Counted from the first letter of the stretch, positions 1 to 5,308 are shown. The stretch: 6,357 nt of DNA from Thermoprotei archaeon (GCA_003649495.1 QMRZ01000092.1:1-6357), one strand, 5' to 3'. Program-made: numbers and translations. Notes: generated by a model from the sequence alone, not told the origin.

Positions 1-662
1 CCGACATCCAGGAATACAAGGGGGGTTCGATATCGTCGCTTTGAGCCCCGACTTGAGGAAGAGGATTACGATTGAGGTGGAATCCTTCAGCGGGAGGAGC
101 GCGGTGAGCTTAGGGAAGAGCTGTGAGATCCTAGCCGACTACCTAGTCATCCGCACAAATGTGTTAGAGGAGCCGGTAACCTACGTCTTGAGCAGGGAGG
201 AGGCGGAGCGGCTGATACGTGAGGACAGGAGGGGCGAGTACTGGATTGAAGTGAAAGACTACGATAGGGAAGAATATAGACATAGGCTAGATTCCCTGAG
301 AACGCCTAAGCTAGTTATTAAAGGCTTGCCCGCAAGCCCGGGCATAGTCTTCGGTAAAGCGAGGATCTGCCTAACCCCGGCAGAGGCTGAGGAGAAGATG
401 AGGCAGGGGGACGTGCCTGTGATCCCGGAGACCCGAGACCCCGAGTGGGTCCCCTACATAAAGAGAGCCTCGGCTATAATTATGGAGGGGGGCGACGTAA
501 CCTATAACATATCATATCGTTTGCAGGGAGCTCAACGTACCCTGCATTGTGGGGGCGAAGGACGCTACAAAGCGGCTAGTGGACCCACAATACACAATTG
601 ACGCGACGTTCGGGGCCGTGTACGAAGGTAGAGTAGAGGAGCTAATAAAAGGGCAGGATTAA
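1..662 (+). pseudogene. PEP-synthase-like protein, C-terminal phosphohistidine domain, frameshifted remnant
   Basis: Seen: the frame opening with TTG at 41 contains, at its residues 95-154, the pattern of the PEP-utilising mobile (swivelling) domain: GLPASPGIVFGKA, then an EAEEKMRQGD helix, TRDPEWVPYIKRA and EGGDVT. In PEP synthase and pyruvate phosphate dikinase this domain carries phosphate on a His just after the GG-T-S motif. Here those positions read Tyr-Asn (residues 155-156) and no His is present. A single-base shift between 494 and 524 moves the homology to another frame, which reads RELNVPCIVGAKDATKRLVD and ends at TAA 660-662. A second shift lies in the G6 run at 20-25: DIQEYKGG before it continues as FDIVALSPD in the TTG frame, so the TTG is probably not a true start and the gene enters from the left. 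Residues 1-94 of the TTG frame are not recognised. No PEP-binding TIM barrel follows. Inference: a dead PEP-synthase-type or rifampin-phosphotransferase-type gene. Confidence 0.75.
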
Positions 663-777
663 GGCGAAGCTTAGCCAGCGTCCAGGAATAGCGCTGCGAA
701 GAGAGAACCCTAAGAGGACCAGGTGAAGCATGCTTCTTCACGTTACCCGCCCACCCCGATGCGCACGTATTTAAGAG

Positions 778-966
778 CTAGCCGCGCTCCTCCAGCAGGC
801 GCATCAGCCTCTCACGCAGCTCCAGCAGCTCGTTGAGAGCACGCACCCTCCTAGCCAGTGAAATACCAGACACCCTCTCACTCCTCAACAACTCCTCAAG
901 GCCTCTAGCAATGAGCACATCAATCCTCTCCAGCATAGCCCTAGCCGACTCCCCTAACCAATCCAT
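778..966 (-). CDS. small charged helical protein, unknown function
   Basis: A 62-residue leftward frame ending at 778. The ATG at 966 is preceded on the minus strand by a purine-rich GGAGGGTGGGG tract about 7-17 bases upstream, a good ribosome-binding site; a GTG at 978 in the same frame is an alternative. The protein is almost all helix, rich in Arg, Glu and Leu. Residues 8-28 form one amphipathic helix, VSGISL makes a likely turn, and residues 38-61 form a second with heptad-like leucines (ALNELLELRERLMRLLEE). There is no Cys, signal peptide or membrane segment. It starts 25 bases after the stop of the small membrane-protein gene, so the two are probably co-transcribed. The family was not recognised. 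Size and helix content would fit a small partner or regulatory subunit, but that is a guess. A chance frame is possible; the ribosome-binding site and amphipathicity argue for a gene. Confidence 0.5.
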   Translation of the reverse strand: MDWLGESARAMLERIDVLIARGLEELLRSERVSGISLARRVRALNELLELRERLMRLLEERG

Positions 967-991
967 CCCAGACCCCACCCTCCAGCAGCTG

Positions 992-1192
992 TTAGCCGGC
1001 CCGCCGCCCAGCAACTACCAGGCCAGCTACAGTCATGAACAAGCCAGCCACGGCAGCAGCCTCCCTAGCAGTCATATCCAACGCTGTAGCCCACTCGAAC
1101 AGCCAGAGCGGCGCCACCGAAGCCCTCACGGCAGCCACCAGCGCGACGCCAGCTAGCAGCACCACCAGCCCAGCCACCACCCGCAGCCTCAC
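992..1192 (-). CDS. small two-helix membrane protein, unknown function
   Basis: A leftward frame of 66 residues from GTG at 1192 (MRLRVVAGLVV...). The frame also holds an ATG at 1231, but its extra residues (MWEFTPSLRCFII) look less natural and an in-frame stop lies directly before that ATG. Residues 5-22 are a clear hydrophobic helix rich in Val, Leu, Ala and Gly. A linker with PLWLFEWATALD follows, then a second helix at 45-61 (AAAVAGLFMTVAGLVVA) and a GRRAG tail. Two Arg before helix 1 and two after helix 2 suggest a hairpin with both ends in the cytoplasm. The charged helical gene begins 25 bases downstream. Hydrophobic sequence also lies upstream in another frame (1193-1320), so this could be the C-terminal part of a larger frameshifted membrane protein. 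Family not recognised. Confidence 0.5.
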   Translation of the reverse strand: MRLRVVAGLVVLLAGVALVAAVRASVAPLWLFEWATALDMTAREAAAVAGLFMTVAGLVVAGRRAG

Positions 1193-1364
1193 AATAATGA
1201 AACACCGGAGAGAAGGCGTAAACTCCCACATTCAAGAGGAAGCGTAACCCCAGCGTAACACACAGGTAGCTCAGCAGGATTACGGGCAGACAGGCTACAT
1301 TAGCCGCAGCCGCTATTACCTCAGGAGTAGAGGATGTGCCAGATTGCTTGCAGGAGGATCCCAC
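1190..1364 (-). pseudogene. hydrophobic remnant upstream of the small membrane protein
   Basis: On the minus strand the frame opening with GTG at 1364 encodes a hydrophobic run at about residues 16-50 (VIAAAANVACLPVILLSYLC, then VTLGLRFLLNVGVYAF), which would make one or two membrane helices. After about residue 58 the same frame turns into Gly/Ala/Trp/Arg-rich, non-protein-like sequence and runs on to 1065, while the natural membrane sequence continues in the frame of the 66-aa protein. The simplest reading is one membrane protein split by an indel around 1190-1230, or a fragment abutting an intact small gene. A strong Shine-Dalgarno-like tract (GGGGGGAGGTG) touches the GTG at 1364 too closely to serve it. 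Evidence is hydrophobicity and frame behaviour only. Confidence 0.3.
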
Positions 1365-1555
1365 CTCCCCCCTCAGAGAACATCATCACCTCGCCTCCAA
1401 ACGCGTCAGGCCCAATCCCCCATCCTTCGTGATACTCAGCGCCAATTACTCACGAGGCTTAATAGCCTTATCTCGTACTGCCTTGCTATAGTCTCAAGCC
1501 TAACTGCAGGAGTCCAACAGTTAACAGGAGGCAGCCACTCAAAAAGCTCTATACA
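1321..1555 (-). pseudogene. possible decayed soluble-protein gene, two frames
   Basis: Two adjoining minus-strand frames read like protein but have no usable joint start. The upstream one includes ELFEWLPPVNCWTPAVRLET and IARQYEIRLLSLVSNWR and stops at 1436-1438. The next (plus coordinates 1324-1449) reads AEYHEGWGIGPDAFGGEVMM, then FSEGGGGILLQAIWHILYS, and stops at 1321-1323. They overlap by 14 bases and would join through a single-base shift near 1440. The Gly-rich loop and the aromatic/His content look non-random, but the family was not recognised. It lies immediately upstream of the leftward membrane-protein remnant. A plus-strand frame over the same stretch (1344-1634) is Ser/Thr/Gln/Arg-rich and looks like an antisense shadow. 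Confidence 0.25.
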
Positions 1556-1597
1556 CAGCACCACGAGAACCGAGCAGCCGCGAGGCCGAGAGGGGGT

Positions 1598-1613
1598 GCT
1601 AGGCGCGCCTAGC
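1598..1613. promoter_or_regulatory. perfect 16-bp palindrome upstream of the PaREP1 gene
   Basis: GCTAGGCGCGCCTAGC equals its own reverse complement over 16 bases. It lies 47-62 bases upstream of the PaREP1 TATA box and 80-95 bases before its start codon, in the gap between leftward remnants and the rightward gene. A dimeric regulator could bind it, or it could be the scar of an old element end. It is GC-rich, so a chance match is less improbable than length alone suggests. Confidence 0.35.
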
Positions 1614-1659
1614 TGCTACAGGAGAGATGTGTAGAGCATCGTTTAGATAGGGCGAGGCT

Positions 1660-1666
1660 CATATTT
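1660..1666 (+). promoter_or_regulatory. TATA-like box of the PaREP1 gene
   Basis: CATATTT is centred 30 bases before the GTG at 1693, the spacing expected for a leaderless crenarchaeal transcript. It is only 18 bases before the TTG at 1681, too close for that start. A second AT-rich string, TTTAGAT, lies at about 1642-1648. Confidence 0.45.
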
Positions 1667-1692
1667 CAGCGGGATAGGCCTTGGGCGCCGCG

Positions 1693-2193
1693 GTGAGCAT
1701 CCCCGAGAAGCTCTACAGGGAGGCCCGTGAGAGAGGCATCGACGTCGAGTCGCTGCTAGTCGATGCGCTATTGAGGGAGCTGAGGCTAGATCCAGAAGAG
1801 AGAGCTGAGATACGCCTGGAGCTGGCCGCCAAGCTGCTCAGGGAGGGCGTCGAGCTCGTCGACAGGGATCCCGTGCAGGCTAGCGAGAAGCTCTACAAGG
1901 CCGCGGAGGAGTGCGTAAAGGCCCTGGCAGAGGCGCTCAAGCTCGAAGAGGCGGAGGAGGCGGGGCGCAGGGGGAGGTGGACCCTGAGGCTGCTGGACGG
2001 GGCGGCCAGGAGGCTGGGCGAGCGCGTGGATAGGAGGATATACGACGACTGGGACCACGCCTACTTCCTACACGTCGAGGGCTTCCACGAGGCCAGGCTA
2101 GCAGCAGAGCAGGTCAAGGCAAGGGCCAAGTACATCAGCGAGCTACTAGAGATATCCAAGAAGACCATCAAGGAGAAGACCCGTGAACGATAA
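1693..2193 (+). CDS. PaREP1 family protein
   Basis: A 166-residue protein matching, from memory of the family, the PaREP1 (Pyrobaculum-type repeat) pattern over its whole length. The start SIPEKLYREARERGIDVESL is the usual beginning. It is followed by the LRLDPEERAEIRLELAAKLL helix, DPVQASEKLYKAAEECVKAL and the GRRGRWTLRLLDGAARRLGE segment. The signature DDWDHAYFLHVEGFHEARL lies near residues 118-136. PaREP1 proteins are all-helical, usually 140-180 aa, present in many paralogous copies in crenarchaea, and resemble HEPN-like helical bundles; no biochemical role is firmly established. The start at GTG 1693 is chosen because it gives the family N-terminus and a leaderless distance to the TATA box; TTG 1681 would add GAAV. 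The gene appears monocistronic, has no visible damage and shares codon use with its neighbours. Confidence 0.88.
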   Translation: MSIPEKLYREARERGIDVESLLVDALLRELRLDPEERAEIRLELAAKLLREGVELVDRDPVQASEKLYKAAEECVKALAEALKLEEAEEAGRRGRWTLRLLDGAARRLGERVDRRIYDDWDHAYFLHVEGFHEARLAAEQVKARAKYISELLEISKKTIKEKTRER

Positions 2194-2197
2194 AGAG

Positions 2198-2233
2198 CAG
2201 CTAAAAGTGACGCTCCTCTCGAGAGGTTAGCTG
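2198..2233. other. nested inverted repeats just after the PaREP1 stop
   Basis: CAGCTAA (2198-2204) pairs with TTAGCTG (2227-2233). Between them lies a 12-bp perfect palindrome, CCTCTCGAGAGG (2215-2226). The structure begins 5 bases after the TAA at 2191-2193. It could fold at the mRNA 3' end or be a protein site. It is not a typical archaeal U-tract terminator, as no T run follows. Confidence 0.35.
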
Positions 2234-2409
2234 AGCAGGAGGGATTTCATGTATACTGCTTGACTCATCGGCTTAGCCTAACTCTCAGGCCCCAGCCAAC
2301 CCATCGAGCCTCACGCCTACTCCTCCTCCAAGGCTGCGCGGCATCCTCTAACGCGACTAAGCTAAGCACCAGACGTGGATGTAGCCTTACCTTCTCCTGC
2401 CTCTACGCG

Positions 2410-2858
2410 AGGATATGGCGCGTTAAGTCACAAGTCAGGGAGAGAATCGGCGGGAGGGCCTCAGTAGGCCTCATCTACCGTCACTCAGCTGAGGTCTTCT
2501 GGAGGACCTTGAGCGAGAAACACCTGAAGCCCCACGGCGTGGAGAGAGTCTACGCATGCAGGGACGCAGAACTCCTGCTCAAGGGCAGGACGAGCTATGT
2601 AATCGGGGAGCTCAGTGCGCTAGCCGACCCCATAGCGTGGGTGAACCTGCGGAGGCCGAGGGAGCTGAAGCTAGAGCGAGTGGCAGAGGAAGACCTGACG
2701 GACGTAATTGTCGTATCAATCCTCACTAGGTTAAGGAAGGAGCCCCTCTTATCCTCCTGGAGGTCTAATAAGGGACTTCCTCCACTCGCAGGGAGCTCGG
2801 CCTCACGGAAGTCCTAAAATACGGAGCGAAGCACTACAGGGCGGGGGCGGGCCGATGA
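2410..2858 (+). pseudogene. first gene of the PIN operon, multiply frameshifted, unknown family
   Basis: A coherent peptide runs in one frame from about 2422 to 2745: VGLIYRHSAEVFWRTLSEKH, VYACRDAELLLKGRTSYVIG, then ADPIAWVNLRRP and EEDLTDVIVVSILTRLRK. It then breaks. Protein-like sequence continues as ILLEV in the second frame, LIRDFLHS in the third, and RRELGLTEVLKYGAKHYRAG in the second again, ending at TGA 2856-2858. That TGA overlaps the ATG of the next gene as ATGA, the normal junction of coupled archaeal genes, which supports this as the true end. The frame's own continuation (to 2817) is unrelated sequence. The original start is unclear: upstream to 2260 the frame is open but rich in Ser, Arg, Thr and Leu and not protein-like. 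At least two to three single-base shifts lie between 2745 and 2790. Family not recognised. Confidence 0.5.
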
Positions 2859-3562
2859 CTGTTAGGGCCCTCGCGATAGTGGACGCTCTCTCCAAGGAGT
2901 ATGGGGAGGTGGAGGCCTCATTCAGGAGGCTTGGGGAGCACATAGGCGCCATCGCCCTCGACCTCGGGGAGGAGGTGCGGAGCGCCCTGAAGGACGTTGT
3001 AGAGGCCGCGGTCCAGGAGGATCTGGGGAGGAGCGTGGAGATGCTTGAGTGGATCGAGAGCCACTATCCTGAGAGGCTGCGGGCGGTCCTGGAGGAGCTG
3101 TTGAGGAGGCTGATACCTAGACCGCCAGCCGCCGTGAGGTCCATCGCGCCAGCCACCGCGAGGGACGCGGCGGACCTGGCTGACCGCTTCACCAGGCTGC
3201 TCCACATCCTCTAACCCCACTCGGGCGACGAGTACTTCCACAACATGGCCGTGATATTCTACGCGTTCAAGCTAGCCCTCTCGCAGCGGGGAGCGCCGCG
3301 CAGCCTCACGTTAACTGCGGCCCTGATACGGCTGCTGAGGCTGGGGGACGTGGACGGCTCTCACGCCCTCGCGGCCTACGCCGTCAGGGAGGCCCTCAGA
3401 CGCGTGCCCCCGTACAGGCTGCCGGAGAAGGGGCCGGGCGGAGAGGTGAGGAGGTAGGCCCTCGCCCTCAGGGCCGCCTACGACCTAAACATGGCCGCCA
3501 AGGTGGAGGGCGAGCTCCTCGCCGAATGGGGGTTCTTCGATGCCCTCGGCGGGGAAGACTAG
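2855..3562 (+). pseudogene. middle gene of the PIN operon, interrupted by two in-frame stops
   Basis: One 235-codon frame from ATG 2855 to TAG 3560-3562, broken only by TAA at 3212-3214 and TAG at 3455-3457. Sequence quality does not drop across either stop. Before the first it reads MTVRALAIVDALSKEYGEVE, helices through ERLRAVLEELLRRLIPRP, and ends at TRLLHIL. Between the stops it reads PHSGDEYFHNMAVIFYAFKL and ALAAYAVREALRRVPPYRLP. After the second it reads ALALRAAYDLNMAAKVEGEL and ends EWGFFDALGGED. The ATG overlaps the upstream stop (ATGA) and the final TAG shares one base with the PIN start (TAGTG), so the outer limits look authentic. Predicted all-helical; no motif recognised, though the Asp/Glu/His cluster SGDEYFHN just after the first stop is noteworthy. 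It could be a nonsense pseudogene, three split reading frames, or a recoded gene; the first is likeliest. Confidence 0.6.
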
Positions 3563-4119
3563 TGAGAGCCGCGCAGCACGTGCTGCTCGACACGAACCTC
3601 TTCGTATTCCTGCTGTTCGACATCTCCGAGTTCGATAAAGCGAAGGCGCGCGACCGGGTGCTAGCGTGCGCCAGTAGGGTGCTGATGGACTCCATCTTCA
3701 AGCGTGAGGACTGCGTGATACTGGTCCCCAGCCTGGTGGCGGAGGTGGAGATCCCCAGGGCGGTGGCTAGGATGGTCATAGTGAGGGGCCTGGTGAGCGA
3801 GGATAAAGTGGCCATCATAGTGAGCAGCTTGAGGAAAGTGGGGGGCAGGCTTAAGGAGTGGGAGGAGCTCGGCTTAATCAAGGTGGCCGACTCCTGGACA
3901 GCGAAAGTCCTCAGGGAGGCGCGGTGGCTCTACCAGCGCCTCTCTAAGAGAGACTCCAGCTTGGCGAAGAGGATAGGGCACCAGGACTTCATGATGGTGG
4001 CCACTGCCATGCTCCACGGCGCCACGATAGTCACAGCCGATAAGCATGTCAAGGAGATAGTGGAGAGATGTGAGGTGGATATCCCCATCCTACTACGTCG
4101 AGGTGGAGGAGACGCTTGA
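3562..4119 (+). CDS. PIN-domain nuclease (VapC-like ribonuclease fold)
   Basis: A 185-residue protein from GTG 3562 (MRAAQHVLLDTNLFVFLLF). The frame extends upstream to an ATG at 3526, but that adds CPRRGRL-type sequence antisense to nothing useful and would overlap the previous gene more deeply. PIN motifs are in order. LLDTNLF has Asp10, the first metal ligand. PSLVAEVEIPRA has Glu61 (or Glu63). GHQDFMMVATAMLHGA has Asp142. ATIVTADKH has Asp160. This is the full acidic set of a metal-dependent PIN ribonuclease, so it is probably active. The domain is longer than classic VapC (about 130 aa), with a helical insert near residues 75-130 (KVGGRLKEWEELGLIKVADS). The start shares one base with the TAG of the interrupted upstream gene, implying translational coupling. 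No VapB-like antitoxin is visible beside it. The last residues (LLRRGGGDA) may result from a frameshift (see 4103-4219). It may be a toxin or an RNA-processing nuclease. Confidence 0.85.
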   Translation: MRAAQHVLLDTNLFVFLLFDISEFDKAKARDRVLACASRVLMDSIFKREDCVILVPSLVAEVEIPRAVARMVIVRGLVSEDKVAIIVSSLRKVGGRLKEWEELGLIKVADSWTAKVLREARWLYQRLSKRDSSLAKRIGHQDFMMVATAMLHGATIVTADKHVKEIVERCEVDIPILLRRGGGDA

Positions 4120-4219
4120 AGTTCATACCCCCGTGCACAAGCGCGTCCCCTGCATAGATGAGGCACTGGAGCAGTTACATAGATGCCGTGAGTTCGCGAG
4201 AGGCATGGCCGCTAAGTAG
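4103..4219 (+). CDS. small frame overlapping the PIN gene 3' end, or its shifted C-terminus
   Basis: From GTG 4103 to TAG 4217-4219 lies a 38-residue frame that looks like protein: EETLEVHTPVHKRVPCIDEA, then LEQLHRCREFARGMAAK. It overlaps the last 17 bases of the PIN gene in another frame. Reading that frame backwards through about 4090 gives YYVEVEE, which joins smoothly to the PIN sequence ...CEVDIPI if one base is removed near 4088-4093. The choices are a short coupled gene with two Cys, or the original C-terminal extension of the PIN protein. No clear ribosome-binding site is seen, which slightly favours the second. Confidence 0.35.
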   Translation: MEETLEVHTPVHKRVPCIDEALEQLHRCREFARGMAAK

Positions 4220-4381
4220 CGGCGAAGTCATAGTCAAAGGCTATCCCAGGGAGGGGTTGAGGACGTTGAGGCTGACGAGGAGCTACGCCACCCCTTCCCC
4301 CGGTGAGTCCAGGGCTGGCGCCCACCTGCTAGCCGGTGTAGCCGCGTGGCCAGCCTCGGGAGCGGGGAATCCCGGGCGAGC
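4220..4381 (+). other. gap between the PIN gene and the protease promoter
   Basis: No intact gene. A short frame reads SQRLSQGGVEDVEADEELRH and ends PFPR before a TGA at about 4303, which could be the tail of a lost gene. The rest, to the TATA box, shows nothing recognisable. Confidence 0.2.
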
Positions 4382-4387
4382 TTATAA
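4382..4387 (+). promoter_or_regulatory. TATA box of the aspartic protease gene
   Basis: TTATAA within CTTATAAGC, preceded by purine-rich GGCGAG that could act as a BRE. Its centre is about 35 bases before GTG 4420, so transcription should begin only a few bases before the start codon. Confidence 0.6.
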
Positions 4388-4419
4388 GCAGGGGAGATCG
4401 TTCTTATCGGGGCTCGGTC

Positions 4420-4782
4420 GTGGGCGAGACGTACATTACTGTTAGGCTTCGCAGGCACCCCAGCGACGAGAGGTACGAGGAGTTGAGGCTGCTGGTGGAC
4501 ACGGGATCCACGTACTCGTGGATCCCGAGGGAGATCCTCGAGAGGCTCGGCGTCAAGGCCACAGGCAGGAGGAGGTTTAAGACCATTAGCGGAGCCGTGG
4601 TCGAGAGGGAGATAGGCTACGTGTTCGTGGAGTACGGCGGAGACATCGCCCCCACAATGGTCGTGTTCGGGGAGAAGGGGGACGCCGCCGTGTTCGGCCT
4701 ACACGGGATGGAGAGCCTGGGGCTTGAAGTGGACCCCACCACCAGGCAGATCAGGAGGAGCGAGGCCCTCCTAGCCGTGTGA
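4420..4782 (+). CDS. retropepsin-like (clan AA) aspartic protease
   Basis: A 120-residue, single-lobed protein. LRLLVDTGSTYSWIPREILE at residues 22-41 is the retropepsin-type active site, with catalytic Asp27 in D-T-G-S. The mid-region VVEREIGYVFVEYGG matches the beta strands of the fold, and VVFGEKGDAAVFGLHGMESL then GLEVDP matches the conserved C-terminal half (usually LG...LE.LGL.VDP). Length fits archaeal and bacterial members of about 110-130 aa, which should act as homodimers with one Asp per chain. There is no signal peptide, so it should be cytoplasmic. GTG 4420 is the start consistent with the TATA box. The gene stands alone, with no tight partner on either side. Its substrates are unknown; homologues often sit near toxin-antitoxin or mobile genes. 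Confidence 0.85.
   Translation: MGETYITVRLRRHPSDERYEELRLLVDTGSTYSWIPREILERLGVKATGRRRFKTISGAVVEREIGYVFVEYGGDIAPTMVVFGEKGDAAVFGLHGMESLGLEVDPTTRQIRRSEALLAV
4502..4527. repeat. perfect 11-bp hairpin over the protease active-site codons
   Basis: CGGGATCCACG (4502-4512) and CGTGGATCCCG (4517-4527) are exact reverse complements around a 4-base TACT loop. They span the codons for TGSTYSWIP. The mRNA could form a very stable stem-loop here, or this may be coincidence constrained by the codons. Confidence 0.5.
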
Positions 4783-5285
4783 AGCCACGCACGGCTCCAG
4801 GGATACGGGTAGGTCCACGGAGCTCATCGTCGATACCAAGTTCTACGTACACGTGGATTAAACGCAGCAAGCCGGAGAGCTGAGCGTCAAGCCCGTGACC
4901 AAGTAGAGGCTTGGGATCCCCTGCTTTCCGAGAAGTTAGAAGGCACGGATTAAGAAGCGGGCGAGATGCCCCACCCTATACCCCCGCCGCCTAGACGCGC
5001 GGCGACCAGATGGTTCTCGAGAAGGAATAGGCTCGTAGCGGGGGCCCAATCGGCTCCGTAGCGCTAAGCTCGCAGTCCTCGACAAATCGGGTCTCTCAGC
5101 GGTGGGAGGCTCGAGCGCGGATCCCCACTACCTCAACCCCTACTCCAGGGACGCCCTCAAGCTACTGGTCAAGGGAGGGGCGCTAGCTGGAATAGAGATA
5201 GCACAGCTCCGGGGGACCCTACCTAGGCCATAGGGTGAAGTCGAGGGGGAGGGAGGTCGGCGGGAGGGCTGAGGGCTCGAGTTCC
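4783..5285 (+). other. gene-poor stretch with two short coding-like fragments
   Basis: No intact gene on either strand. Two pieces look like protein. At 4802-4861 a frame reads DTGRSTELIVDTKFYVHVD and stops; VDTKFY recalls the nuclease core of some restriction-type proteins, but this is weak. At about 5042-5233 a frame without ATG reads AKLAVLDKSGLSAVGGSS, then ADPHYLNPYSRDALKLLVKG and GALAGIEIAQLRGTLPRP; the only candidate start is GTG 5102. Neither family is recognised. A GC stem, CGCCGC (4985-4990) with GCGGCG (4999-5004), lies between them. No promoter was seen for either fragment. Overall it reads as decayed coding DNA. Confidence 0.35.
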
Positions 5286-5301
5286 AACGCTGTATAGCGT
5301 T
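5286..5301. promoter_or_regulatory. operator-like palindrome before the antitoxin-like gene
   Basis: AACGCT (5286-5291) and AGCGTT (5296-5301) are perfect inverted arms around GTAT. The site sits 8 bases upstream of the TATA box, next to the expected BRE, where a dimeric DNA-binding protein could control transcription factor access. Autoregulation by an antitoxin is one possibility. Confidence 0.45.
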
Positions 5302-5308
5302 AGAGACG

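Noticed and set aside
24..30. GGTTCGA resembling a tRNA T-loop
   Set aside because: The flanking GGGGG has no matching stem on the other side, and no D or anticodon arm lies within reach; the bases fit the PEP-synthase-like frame.
725..736. 12-bp palindrome GAAGCATGCTTC as an operator
   Set aside because: No gene starts nearby on either strand and it holds an ordinary restriction-type core; recorded only as a weak symmetry.
768..775. TATTTAAG as a TATA box
   Set aside because: It reads as TATA on either strand, but no rightward or leftward gene starts at a suitable distance; it lies just past the 3' end of the leftward cluster.
833..1247. Plus-strand frames at 833-1156 and 1035-1247
   Set aside because: Ser/Pro/His/Gln-rich sequence opposite the leftward membrane and helical genes; typical antisense shadows.
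1372..1396. C/D box small RNA on the minus strand (GTGATGATG ... CTGA)
   Set aside because: Only about 5 bases separate the C-like and D-like boxes, too short for a guide, and no second box pair was found.
1344..1634. Plus-strand 96-codon frame
   Set aside because: Ser/Thr/Gln/Arg-rich, no motif, no ribosome-binding site; probably a shadow of the decayed minus-strand gene.
2260..2415. N-terminal part of the frame opening at 2260 as real protein
   Set aside because: Composition (LTLRPQPTHRASRLLLLQ...) is not protein-like for this genome; coding character begins only near 2422.
3468..4166. Minus-strand frames opposite the PIN gene
   Set aside because: Ser/Thr/Leu-rich shadows of a strongly supported plus-strand PIN domain.
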